Below, piece after piece: positions 23,796 to 34,600 of a stretch of DNA of 64,000 nucleotides. Numbering within the stretch: position 1 is the first letter of the stretch; the number at the start of each line of letters is the position of its first letter. The stretch is from Hymenopus coronatus. Lineage: Eukaryota > Arthropoda > Insecta > Mantodea > Hymenopodidae. Where the stretch lies: positions 398,834,632 through 398,898,631 of the forward strand of contig CM060900.1 of assembly GCA_030762935.1 (NCBI GenBank), read 5' to 3'. The translations under genes and the position numbers were made by a program. The notes beneath the pieces were generated by a model. That model saw only the letters and a program-made list of their open reading frames with translations. It was not told where the DNA came from and ran no database searches.

Positions 23796-24263
23796 GCCCC
23801 TGTATCCCCTGAGCAGGGCTTCATCTCCACAACAGCCAGAGCAGCACCATCTAGCTTCACACCACCAATCAACTCTTCACCAAACGCTTCACCTGACAAC
23901 TCATCTTCACCAATGGACACCTTCCTGAAGGACACCGTGAGCTCCATCCAGCAGCACATCGCCGCCATCCTGACGCTTACACACCAACTCGGCCTCCGTC
24001 TCGAGGAACTTCAGAGTGTAACCAATGAACGACTCGCGGCACTGGAGGCCAAGCACCAGGATTCGGAAGGTGTTGCAGGTGATCATGGCGAAGCGCTTGC
24101 GTCTGTTCAGCGCCAGTTGGATCGCATAGAGAGCCACTTCGTCCATCCACCTGCCAAGATAGCGACCCATTTTTTGAACCTCACACAATGGCGAGATAAC
24201 CATTCTTTAAACCTTCCAATTCCCTTACTGTCTCCCCTTCCCAAAAAAAAAAAAAAAAAAAAA
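23796..24263 (+). mobile_element. 447-bp retroelement fragment with its own 21-A tail
   Basis: Lies between two A-tracts. From ATG at 23913 it encodes a helical, coiled-coil-like sequence (FLKDTVSSIQQHIAAIL, LGLRLEELQSVTNERLAAL). This frame runs through the 21-A tract (24243-24263) as seven Lys codons and on into gag copy B. The simplest view is a 5'-truncated LINE copy whose tail now fuses by chance in frame to the next gag block. Family unknown; an ORF1 N-terminus is possible. Confidence 0.5.
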
Positions 24264-24525
24264 TTCGAGTTGCCGAGGAAGAAGACGCAACACAGACTCG
24301 CCGCCAACTCAGGTCCCAGCTCTCCTCCGACAACTGCCGGCACGGAAGCCTCGACATCACCGTCACCGGAGCAAGTCCAGCCAACACCGCCGCAGACAGT
24401 CGGTAATCCACCGGCAACCAGCACATCCTCTCGGCAGCTGCAGCCGCCGCCGACACCGCCGGAGCTCGCGCAGTCGCTACCACCTCCGGCGCCCGCGCAG
24501 TCGCTACCACCGCAGTTAAGTACCT

Positions 24526-25414
24526 GTGGTTAGGGGGGTCCCTAGAAACCTTTCTACCAAGCTTGTAATCGACGCAGCTCAGTCGCAATGGCGTTTTTGC
24601 TGGAGGGCCACTCGCATCCTGTGCGACCGGGGACTAAAAACCACTCGTCCGAATCGAGTTCCAAGACACCGCCGATATGGAAGCTGCTTTGGCATCAGGA
24701 TGGCCCTTTCTAGGGCGACTCCTGAGCATCGAAGTTAGCAGAACAGAGTGCCACCGCACTTGCCGACGCTGCTGCGCCTACGGGCACAGCTTAGAAGCCT
24801 GTTCCTCGCCGCCGCGGTGCCACTATTGTGGAGCTGCTGCCTACACCGCTGAGTGCACTCAACACGACCTATGCCGCAGACGCCGGTTCTGTGCCACCTG
24901 CCGTGGCACAGGATACTACACCGAGCAAGCCATGTGCCCAGCCTATGCAAGGAACAGGCAACCACTTCCGCAGCAGGCCCGGGAAGAACCAGCTCCTTCA
25001 ATCACACAGACAGCGCAGACACCTACACCTTCAACACTACATACCGGCGAACTACTGCAGAAATTCCAGGGCCTAAGTGAGACCATTCAGGACCTCCACG
25101 CGGAGGTTCTAACACTGACGGCCAAAATGACACACCTGGAGGACCGCCTGCAGGAACAACGGACCGAACTTCAGGAACTTCCAACACTAAGACACCAATT
25201 CACTCAACTCTACGCTGACATCCGGCTCATCATCAGGGAGGAGGTGAAGGCCCTGAAGACGACGACAGGACGGCCACCGATGCATCACAGCGACCCTGAG
25301 CCTCTGGTTCAGATAGCTGAAGGACCTATACAACTTCCACTTATGACAGCACAGAAACTCTACAGAAAACAACTCCGCAGAGAACGAACCAACTTCAGGA
25401 AGTATCACCAGTAA
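24526..25414 (+). pseudogene. ORF1 (gag) with three zinc knuckles, copy B
   Basis: Two overlapping frames (24526-24738 and 24677-25414) carry the protein, separated by a frameshift near 24690. The first has VRGVPRNLSTKLVIDAAQ. The second has CRRCCAYGHSLEAC, CHYCGAAAYTAEC and CATCRGTGYYTEQAMCPAY, three CCHC-type knuckles typical of jockey/I/R1 gag proteins, then LSETIQDLHAEVLTLTAKM and QEQRTELQELPTLRH coiled-coil segments, ending LRRERTNFRKYHQ and a TAA at 25412. Role: RNA binding and packaging of the retroelement transcript (family knowledge). Confidence 0.8.
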
Positions 25415-25647
25415 CTTTCACAAACACACATCACCATTATCTACCATTCATTTTCACCCATTACTTCTCCAGCGGGCCACTCAGGGCGCAAGTCATGTGT
25501 GTCCACTGGCTCATCATACTTTCACCTCGCTGTTACTGCCCCTGGCAGGCAGCACACATGTTCACCAGAAATTCGCAGGTGCTTTATGCGTTACTGCACA
25601 AGAGAGGCATGGGCCTCCTACTTCCGGTGGTTTTTTTTGTGGGTAGT

Positions 25648-25748
25648 GCCACCCTGGTGCGAGTCCAGGTTGGGGAGTCTCACACTCCATGGCTTTCCTG
25701 GAGTTAGGGCGTCAGTTGCCTTTTCCCCCATCTTCAATAAAAAAAAAC
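25648..25748 (+). repeat. tRNA T-arm-like (B-box) tail segment, copy B
   Basis: CACCCTGGTGCGAGTCCAGG aligns with the T-arm-like hairpin of copy A, with TTCAA changed to TGCGA. It is followed by a similar GTTAGGGCGTCAGT segment and a final A-rich tail. Confidence 0.5.
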
Positions 25749-26174
25749 ATTAACCCACATCCCAGGGCCAACAGCACCACCGTCAAAGCCAACAGGTGGA
25801 TCCCAGGACTAGGACACCACAACATCACCGAGAGCTTCATCCTCAGCCCCAGCCAACTCAGCAACCGCCAACGAGGACAGCAGTACATAGGCCACCAGTT
25901 CCGAGGAAGACGCAGACGTCTTCACGATGGCAACCTCCAACTGAGATGCCCCTTCCGTGACCACCACAACGCTAGGATACTCCTGCTGTCCAGCAGCCGC
26001 TCAAAGCCAGGTTCCGCCCCGGGGTGGAGCATACCAGGATATTCTGGAACATCGCCAGGAATCAGGCTATCAACCTCCTCACCATCCTCCTCATAAATCC
26101 CAATGACACCCAAGAGGTCCTCCAGCAGCAATACGACTTCCTCACTCTGTTCCTAAATCCCACCATCCATTTCT

Positions 26175-26850
26175 ATGACGTCTGAACTCACCAGAGTCAT
26201 GACATGGAATGCCTGTGGGCTGAGACGCCGCAAACATGAACTCTCCGACTTTCTCCTCACTCACCAAATAAAAGTAGCTCTCATCACCGAAACACATCGC
26301 TCCTCCCGGGGTCGCTTCACTGTCCCGGGCTATCAAGCCTATCACGCAGACCGAGATCGAAGGGGAGGGGGCACCGCGGTACTTATAGAACATAATACTC
26401 TCCACAATCAGGCACATAAACCAGCGCTAGCCCGATTAGAAGCATCCGGGGTTTACGCACAATTGGACAACCGGAGAATTCTGATTCTAACAGCTTATAA
26501 TCCACCTCAAGATATCGAACCAGCCGATCTGGACACTAAATTTCCACCCTTCTAATTGCCGGCGACCTAAATGCCAAACACAACAACTGGAACTGCAGAA
26601 ATTCTAACCAAGCGGGAATCCAACTCTACAGACATGAACAAAGCTCAGACTACATTATAATAGCTCCCAGTGAACCGACACACATCCCCTTCAACGCCCA
26701 TCACCTACCCAGCATTTTGGACATTGCCTTAATCCGCAATATTGCCCACTTCCAAATTTCAGCCACTGTACACAACGAATTATCCTCTGACCACCTCCCA
26801 GCTGTCTTCAATCTGAAAGCCTCACTCGCCCCAGCTCCTCCCCTTCGAAG
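26175..26850 (+). pseudogene. LINE endonuclease domain (family Y ORF2 N-terminus)
   Basis: From ATG at 26175: VMTWNACGLRRRKHELSDFL, VALITETHRS (catalytic Glu in ETH), VPGYQAYHADR and GGGTAVLI, all standard in jockey-type apurinic endonucleases. The first frame stops at TAA 26553; the domain continues in another frame with IAGDLNAKHNNWNC (catalytic Asp/Asn), ILDIALIRN and the closing SSDHLPAVF (Ser-Asp-His). A frameshift near 26550 therefore breaks an otherwise complete catalytic set. It cuts target DNA to prime reverse transcription. Confidence 0.85.
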
Positions 26851-27433
26851 GCACAACTTTAAAAAAATAAATTGGGACTTGTTCAGACAAACAATAGATG
26901 AACACCTCCCCGGCATTAACGTCACCACACATGACGATATTGACACGGCTGCAGCAACCCTACAAAACACTATCGGCTTTGCCATCACGGTATCCACACC
27001 GACTCAAACATACAATGCAGCTCACTGCCCTCTCGCACCGGACATCAAATCCGTTACGACTGAGCACAACTGAGCACGCAAGCGTTGGCAGCGTACTCGG
27101 CACCCCGCAGAGTTCGCCCACCTACAGCTCCTGAACGCTGAGCTGCGCCGACGCATTTTCGACGTAAAAACGGACCAGTGGAACAATGTTCTGGAAGACC
27201 TAAACCCAGAGCACGACTCTCTCTAGCGAATTGCCAAGAAATTAACCAAACACAGAACTGAAATCCCACTTCTTAATTACAATGGTTCCATAGCCACTAC
27301 AGATACTGAAGAGGCTGAGACCCTTGCCGATCAGCTACAAGAGGCACTCACCCCAAACACCATTCCAAGCTACCCCCGCTTCATACCTGAAGCGGAAGCT
27401 CTTACTCGTATCAGGCTGCAACGGCCCGCCAAC

Positions 27434-28889
27434 ATGAAAATGCGCTGCACTTGCAATTCCGAAATTAAATGGCTCATTAAACACCTGCCAAACAGAAAGA
27501 CCCCTGGCCTCGATCGCATTCCAAATCGCGCCCTCAAACAGCTACCCCGAAAACCCCTTACTACACTGACTTTGCTCTTCAACGCCATACTGGATCAGGG
27601 CTATTACCCTACCTGTTCGAAAAATTACCTGGTCCTTCACATCCCTAGAAATTAAAGACCAGTCAAACCCCAACAAATACCGCCCCATTAGTTTATTAAA
27701 GACTCTCAGTAAACTTCTGGAAAAAATTGTCCTCAAACGCCTAAACTCCTTCATTCACAAACATAACATCCTGATTCTGGAGCAATTCGGCTTCAGAGCA
27801 CAACACTTCACCACACTACAACTGGTCCGAGCCACAGAGCACATTACTCATGGCTTCAACAACAATAAGTCGACGGCAGCAGTCCTCCTGGACATAGAGA
27901 GCGCCTTTGATCGCCTATGTCACCCGTGACTCCACGACTACAACATCCCAGACTCCATTATCAAACTTATAGCAAATTACCTAGCCAACCGGACGTTCCA
28001 ATCCAAAGTTAATGAAACTCTGTCCTCCTGAAAAGCAATCACAGCGGGCGTCCCGCAAGGCAGCATACTAGGTCCACAACTTTTTAACTTGTTCATCATC
28101 GACATACCAAAAACCCCCTCTGTCGACTACTTCATCTACGCCGACGACATGACTATCATGACGCAGTCAGGATCCCTACCCTCCTGATTAACCAACTCCA
28201 TGTAGCACTAACGTCCCTAGAGGGCTGGCTCACCAAGTGGCGCATTAAAGTGAACACAGCCAAATGTGAAGCCATATTTTTCTCAAAAAGGGTCACCGTA
28301 GATACGCACGCACACTACAACCACTCCAACTATTTCGTAATCTCATCACTTGGAAACCAACAGTGACCTACCTAGCGTCGTACTAGACCAAAGCCACACC
28401 TGGAATAAACACATCCAGTGCGCCCGACAGAAAACGAAAGCCAAACTAGCAAACATTTACCCTCTATTCAATCTCTACAACATGCTCAAAATTCGTTCAG
28501 GCTTAACCCTTTACAAAACACTCCTTCGACCTATTCTCACTTACGCTTCACCAGCCTGTAGCTACGCAGCCCCCAGCCACATCAAAAAACTACAGCAGTT
28601 CCAAAACAAAGTCCTGCACCTTATCGCAAAAGTACCAGCCATCACACCAGCAAGTACGATTCACTCGGAACTCAAAGTGCACAGCATAGAACAATTCATA
28701 AAAATGCTTACCCACGATATGTACGCCCGTGCCACAAAAAGCCACAACCCACTTATCGCCGATCTTGGCAGATTCGTCACCACCACAAACAAGCACAAAC
28801 GCCCACTCTCCCTATTCGATAGGAACCTGTCTGAAACAATCACACCCGAAGACATACAAGACTATCTGGACTTCTTGGTCCCAGACTGA
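27434..28889 (+). pseudogene. Jockey-type reverse transcriptase (family Y ORF2 C-terminal part)
   Basis: RT blocks in order: LPNRKTPGLDRIPNRALKQL (27485-27545), a shifted YRPISLLKTLSKLLEKIV (about 27680-27735), EQFGFRAQHFTTLQLVR (27780-27830), VLLDIESAFDR (motif A, 27883-27915) with TGA at 27928, AGVPQGSILGPQLFNLFI (28039-28095), YADDMTIM (catalytic YADD, 28138-28160), then an open C-terminal frame 28350-28889 with LTLYKTLLRPILTYASPA and RPLSLFDRNLSE. At least four stops or shifts separate the pieces. Confidence 0.85.
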
Positions 28890-29693
28890 CTCGTGCCCAA
28901 TCCTATACTGACCTCTCCTCCTTTTTTCACTTCATCGACTCCTTAAACAATCAACTAATCACTACTATCCTTGTCTTTTCACACCAGCCCTCCAAAGTCC
29001 GCGCTCTCACAGGGCGGCTCGGGGGGATGAGGGTCCCCAACTGTGACCATACACTGACCTGCGCCATTGTACCCGGTACACGAACTTGGACACTCAGGCT
29101 GGATTCCGTACGACAACCCTGTTCGCCTCTGGACAACAACTATGGATACCCTCTCTGTCTCTGCTCCACAGAGCGGACCCGGGGGAAGGAGGGCCCCCAA
29201 CTACCTTCGACACGGCATGCACCCGAACACGATTGGAACCCACCACTGACTATAGAACTCAATGCACACGTTCAAGGTTTTCTCTAGTAATGTATATATA
29301 GATCCACTAATTTAATTTACGCCAGTAGACTAGACGTAGACTTTCTAATAACCACCAGTCCTGGCCACACCAGTCTTAATCTACCACATCCAAACTCTCA
29401 CTATCCTTCCTCCAGAACCACAGTCAACCACACAATATATTCCCATACACTAAGACCCCTAGAGGCCCCTCCTACTTCCCACGGCTACACTCAGGGCTTC
29501 AGTCAAGTTTGTTGCCCTGGCCTGCTTTACCATTCACCCGCTCGTATGCATTGCATACCAGCACTGCATGATACCTTTTACTTACCAGGGTGCATTAGCG
29601 GAACCTGACTCACATGTACGTTTGTAGCGCCATAGACTAACAGCACCCTTCCCAGCCCTTGTATGTTTTTGTATAATAACTGCTTGTATAAGG

Positions 29694-29785
29694 GGAGACG
29701 ATGTAGCCCTTGAGCATGATCGTCTTCGGGGACGGCGGGTGTAGTGCCGCCCCTTTAAATTAAAAAAAAAACTAATTAAAAAAAA
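29694..29785 (+). repeat. LINE 3' terminal segment, copy 1
   Basis: GGGGAGACGATGTAGCC, GATCGTC, GGGTG and GCCGCCCCT with an A-rich end. It is shared with 31415-31487 and so represents the 3' end recognised by one LINE family. Confidence 0.8.
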
Positions 29786-30227
29786 CATAATTCAGCTTCG
29801 AGATGTCGCAGTTGATGAGCAGCGATGGATTTAAACACCTGTATTGGGGTGGAGGCGGGGTGCTCGCCTTCCACTGTCTCCAGTTGAGAAATGGTTGTCT
29901 CCGTTATGTCGGTAACGTGTTTCGACCTAGCGATTTTTTCGAGCCAGAGAAAGTTGGCAGCCTCAGGGAGGAGAGGGTAGGAGGGATCGACAATAAGTGG
30001 TTGGTCCAGGAAGGTTTGCATGTCGCCTCCGCTTACAAAATAAAGCCGGGAGACGGCGAGGTCAGGATTGGAGTAGTTTGCCAGGGAGGTCAGCTGGCCG
30101 ATTGTGGCTGGCTGAAAGGAGAGGGGAAGGCTGGCAGTGGTAGCTTGCCCAGGTGGCTGGGAGTGGAGGGGGTTGGAGAGGCTAACGGCAGCGGCGGCAG
30201 CGGCATTGGGGGTTCGTTGGATGCCAT
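29786..30227 (-). pseudogene. Unrecognised minus-strand ORF truncated by a LINE tail
   Basis: On the minus strand an ATG at 30227 opens a Pro-rich reading (MASNEPPMPLPPLPL) that stops after about 45 codons. A shifted frame then reads through YSNPDLAVSRLYFVSGGDMQ, PLLPEAANFLWLEKIARSKH, TISQLETVEGEHPAS and AAHQLRHLEAE to 29776, where it runs into the A-rich tail of the LINE on the other strand. It looks like real former coding sequence interrupted by the LINE insertion. I do not recognise the family. A Pro-rich start followed by helices would suit a gag-like protein, but that is a guess. Confidence 0.4.
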
Positions 30228-30650
30228 GGCCGCTGGCAGTCCGTGCATCAAGGGCATACAGCCCCTTGCAGCGCTGAGTGGCTGGCTGTGTGACTTAATT
30301 AGGAGTATAAATTACACGAGCACAGCACACGATTCAGCAACACTAGCACACGGTGTGTGTTATAGGCTACCACTTTAGTTTGACGGCGTAAACGTTATTG
30401 TTTGTGAAGCTAACACGAAACACTGGGAGAAACACTTTAGCACACACGATACCGCACGCAGCAGTGAGCCAACGCTATGGTGGGAGAAGGAACACTCACT
30501 CGCTCGACCACATAGGTTTTCGCACTGGCAAAGCAGTACGGCAATGTAGATATCCAAAGTTAGCGAAGCACGGAAACACTATTGTACACTTACAAAATCG
30601 CGAATGCTCTACCTTCACCTTACTAACCAAAATGAAAATGTTTGAATTTA

Positions 30651-30757
30651 TCTGTATAAAAGTATATAAACGCTAAAAAATATATTAAAATATACGAAAA
30701 CAAGCGACTGATATAATTTAACGTCTTAAAGGTTCTAAAATATGGGTGTCTTGTTCT
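30651..30757 (+). repeat. Diverged direct repeat, unit 1
   Basis: About 105 bp that aligns with 31085-31192 with many small differences. It includes ATAAAAGTATATAAA and TTAAAGGTTCTAAAAT. Function unknown. Confidence 0.7.
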
Positions 30758-31084
30758 GGGGTAGGGAGTGAACACAGTTGGTCTAGCTGCTGTCCTTCTA
30801 TCGTGGGTAGTGGATGGTATGGAAGGAGAGCATGCCTGAACATGATGAATCAAGAATAGGCATGCCGAAAACAAGGCTTTCAGGAGGTGATGTTAAATAG
30901 TGACGTCTGAGGTTGGGAAGAACATTCAGGGGGAGGGGTTAAAACATGAAAACCGGTTTTAGGGAGGGGAAGGCAGATGCATTAACTTTTCGGACGGCTT
31001 TTATGGCGAACAACAGTGGGAAATGAATGTTGAACTTTCAACTGTACGTGTTTAATCCTCGATCATACGATAATTCATGGGTTT

Positions 31085-31192
31085 GTGTAGATAAAAGTAT
31101 ATAAAAACTATAAAATCTATTAAACATGAAAAAACGTATCTGATATATAACTCAACTTCTTAAAGGCTCTAAAATGTCAGTTCTAACTCGAG
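31085..31192 (+). repeat. Diverged direct repeat, unit 2
   Basis: Counterpart of 30651-30757, about 434 bp downstream. Confidence 0.7.
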
Positions 31193-31244
31193 CAGTAAAC
31201 GCAGAAAAAACAGGTAAATGGCATTGCTTAAGTCACGTGACCTC

Positions 31245-31488
31245 CAAGCAGGTACGTGCCGTTGGTATATATAGGAGGGGATGTCTATAGAAGATCTTAT
31301 TGGAAAGTGTTTAGATGTTTCTGGTTTTTGACTATGCTAGCCAGATTGCCCACACTATCAAGCACCCCTTGCTCTTGCATGTTTCGCATGTTCTTGCCTA
31401 ACAGCATGTGCATGGGGAGACGATGTAGCCTCCGAGGATGATCGTCATCGGGGGTGGTGGGTGTGGGGCCGCCCCTATAAAAAAAAAT
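31245..31488 (+). mobile_element. LINE 3' end fragment (5'-truncated insertion)
   Basis: The last 70 bp (31415-31487) match the 3' end of family Y, including GGGGAGACGATGTAGCC and a 9-A tail. Sequence before 31415 resembles the corresponding UTR only loosely, so the left limit is uncertain. It lies about 150 bp before the polymerase gene start. Confidence 0.6.
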
Positions 31489-31636
31489 AGGATGTCTTCA
31501 TTGTGACAGTTTGCTTTGAGTCGAGTTTATTAGCTCCTCTTAGTGAAACTAGCAACCAATAGCGAGAAGAACGTGTTACGGCGATAAAAGTTCTGTCCCT
31601 TTTATCATACTTAGAAGTATTAATCAGATTGGAGAC

Positions 31637-34600
31637 ATGCAGAAAGCTACATTCAGGGGGGCATCTGCGAGCTCTACTTCTGGCTACAGTTGTATTAAGT
31701 GCGGAAAAAGCTTTCAAAGGAGCTGTAACAAGAGACGCCATGAAATGAGCTGCGGACAACTCTTCAAATGTAAACATTGTGCTGCAACCTTCAGCAGCGG
31801 ATACAATGGAATTCGTCATGAAGAGGATTGCGGAGCAGGCATGCCTCTGAAGAAAACAAAAACCGAGCCTACCCGACATCAACTATTGACTACAATGGAA
31901 AATGAGTGTGACATGAAAGAGTATGAGACATCGTTTGAAGGGCGTCTGAAATCTTACTTTATCCGATGCAATTCGAGCAAGGACATGAAGACTTACCTGC
32001 AGGAAGTTAAACATAGGATTATACAATCTGTTCAAAAAGAGTTTGCCATACATAAAGATTTGAAGATTAACCTGTTAGTGGAGTGCCGATTTATAAATAG
32101 TGCTGGAGAAACTGCAGACAAGACCTTCAAAACCAGGAATCATGCGATGTTTCTAGAAACTGATTTAGACACCATACTGGAGACGAAATTCAGGAAACTA
32201 GATGCTGAAATGGATGAATCACAACTTAAAGGAAGCAATTGGGTTCTGCTTGCTGTGGATGGGGTACGCCTTCGAATTAACAAATACAATCCCCTTCGCG
32301 GGAGCAGTTATATTCCTCTACCTACATCTATAGAGGCGAAAAAAGCGTGTGTAAACCCTCAGAACCGTCGTTATGAGCGGTGCTTTTTATACGCTATCCT
32401 TGCTCAATTCGTTAACAACAAGCCTCAACGTGTCAGCAAATACAAGAAACTCGAGGAAAAATACGACTTCTCATGCATCACATTTCCCACACCATTGTCT
32501 GAAATCCCTGCATTTGAAAAGAAAAATAAAATATCTATCAACGTGTTTGGACTGAATGAAAAGAAAGAAGTGTTTCCAATAAAGGTTCTGGAGGAAGAAC
32601 TTGCTGATCATCGCGACCTTCTTTTTCTGAATGATGGAAATGGCACGCATCACTACGTATATATCAAGAACTTTGGGAAACTTATTCGAGAACAAAAGAC
32701 AACATATGAAGGACAAGTGTACACCTGTAAACGCTGCTTCACCCACTTTGATGGACGATAGGGACTAAGTGGAGTGCAAAAATTGAAGGAACATGCTACT
32801 ATCTGTAGGAATCATGCTGTCGCTAGCATAGTTATGCCTACAAAGGAGACCTCTATCGTTCAATTTAAAAATGTGGAAAGGGTGCTAAAACTCCCGTATG
32901 TCATCTATGCGGATTTTGAGAGTATTCTTAGTCCGTATTACTCATGCGAGTCTAATCTGGAAGCTTCCTACACAACACCCTATCAGAAGCATTCTCCAAT
33001 GAGTTTCGCTGTTTGCGTCACACCAGCGTCATCTGTTGAGCTGCTGCAGACTGATCTTCCTATTGTCCCTTATGTATACAGAGGATATGGTGCTGCTGAG
33101 AAATTTATGGATTATCTAATATCTCTTGCAAATAAGATTAGCAGTATATACAAATCTGCTAAACCTCTTAAACTATCGGACCAACAACAGGAGGATTTCG
33201 AGTCTTCTACCGAATGCTACTAGCGTAATAAAAAATTCACTGAAGAAAACTGCAAAGTTAGGGATCATGACCATTTGACTGGGGAATATCGCGGAAGTCT
33301 TCATAATGAATGCAATCTATCCTGAAAAACACCTAAGTATGTTCCTGTCTTAATGCAAAACTTAAGCGGATATGATTCTCATTTCATCGTTAAACAGTTA
33401 GGCTGTACAAGTGATTCCGTGCTCATAAGAAAAGTATATTTCATTCTCGAAGCATGTTGAAGATATTAAGCTTCGGTTTGTGGATACATACAGTTTCCTC
33501 AGGTCAAGTTTGGATAAACTAACAAAAACCCTAACATAGTTTCCTGAGACATGCAAATACTTTGGAGAAGAGAAGATTGGTTTGGTGACTCGTACATTAC
33601 ATCATGGCATGTTTTAAAAGAAACATGCTTGCCTCCAAAGGAAGCGTTCTACAATAGACTAAATGAAGAGGAAATCAATGTTGAAGACTACGAACATGCT
33701 AAAAATGTATGAGATCGGTTTAATATCCGAAATTTGGGGGAATACAGTGATCTCTACTTAAACTCGGATGTTCTGCTACTCGCAGATGTTTTTGAAGCCT
33801 TCAGAGAGTAAACATTGAATACTCATAAAGTTGATCCTGCACATTACTTTACATCTCCAGGACTAACCTGGGACGCTATGCATCTGTATACCGGAATTGA
33901 ACTAGAATTATTAATGGATTATGAGCAGCTTCTCATGGTAGAATCAGAAATAAGAGGAGGACTATGCCAGGTGTCTCATCGGTACGCCCAGGCTAACAAC
34001 ACTTACATGGAGGAGTTTGATCCTAATAAACCATCTCAATTTATTACATACGAAGACGCAAATAACCAATATGGATGGGCTATGCAGCATCCAATGCCTT
34101 ATGGAGGATTTCAGTGGATTTCTCCCGACAGTATTAATATAGAAACACTAAAAGAAGATGATCCTCTTGGATACATATTCGAAGTTGATGTGGATTACCC
34201 TACTGAGCTCCACGATCTACATAATGATTTGCCGTTCCTACCTGAGTGTCTGAAACCAAAGAATTCAAGTGTAAAGAAACTAATTGCTCACTTTGGAAGC
34301 AGGAAGAAGTATGTTGTACATTATATGGCGTTAAAACAGGCGCTCTCAGATGGACTACGACTGACAAAAATCCATCGAGTGCTACAATTTCAACAATCGT
34401 GCTGGTTAAAACCTTACATAGCGTTTAATAACAAGCTGAGGCAACAGGCTAGAAATGACTTTGAAAAGGATCTGTACAAACTCTTCAACAATGCTATGTT
34501 TGGAAAAACCATGGAGAATATCCGAAATCGCATGGACATACGCCTTGTGACAAACGTGAAAACATTGGAAAAGCTGATTGCTAAGCCAACATTCATCGAT

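Larger units (their letters stand above)
24264..25748 (+). mobile_element. Gag-only non-LTR block, copy B
   Basis: Starts at sequence matching 20331 of copy A (FELPRKKTQ against FEMPRKKTQ), so it is shorter at the 5' end. It follows copy A closely through the Pro-rich region, zinc knuckles, coiled coil, B-box tail and an AATAAA-like A-rich end (25735-25747). The next block (25749 onward) encodes a different ORF1 end and an RT unlike the one that follows copy A. Confidence 0.6.
25749..29785 (+). mobile_element. Jockey-clade LINE, endonuclease-RT (family Y), 5'-truncated
   Basis: Contains the end of an ORF1, an apurinic-type endonuclease, a reverse transcriptase and an 870-bp 3' UTR ending in an interrupted A-rich tail (29762-29785). 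ORF1 ends at TGA 26182-26184 (reading LLTILLINPNDTQEVLQQQ, then FLTLFLNPTIHFYDV) and overlaps the ORF2 ATG at 26175, the usual LINE arrangement. Several stops and shifts disable ORF2. The last 90 bp of the 3' UTR recur at 31415-31487. Confidence 0.85.
30228..31244. other. Intergenic stretch, probable 5' flank of the minus-strand ORF, with a diverged repeat pair
   Basis: No gene supported. Positions 30651-30757 and 31085-31192 share a diverged direct repeat (ATAAAAGTATATAAA, then CTTAAAGG, CTCTAAAAT and similar words). Confidence 0.5.

Noticed and set aside
29803..30378. 191-codon + strand open frame rich in Gly
   Set aside because: It is the complement of the minus-strand Pro-rich and helical reading, which looks more protein-like.
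31245..31441. 61-codon frame starting MPLVYIGG
   Set aside because: Lies in a LINE 3' end fragment; no motif.
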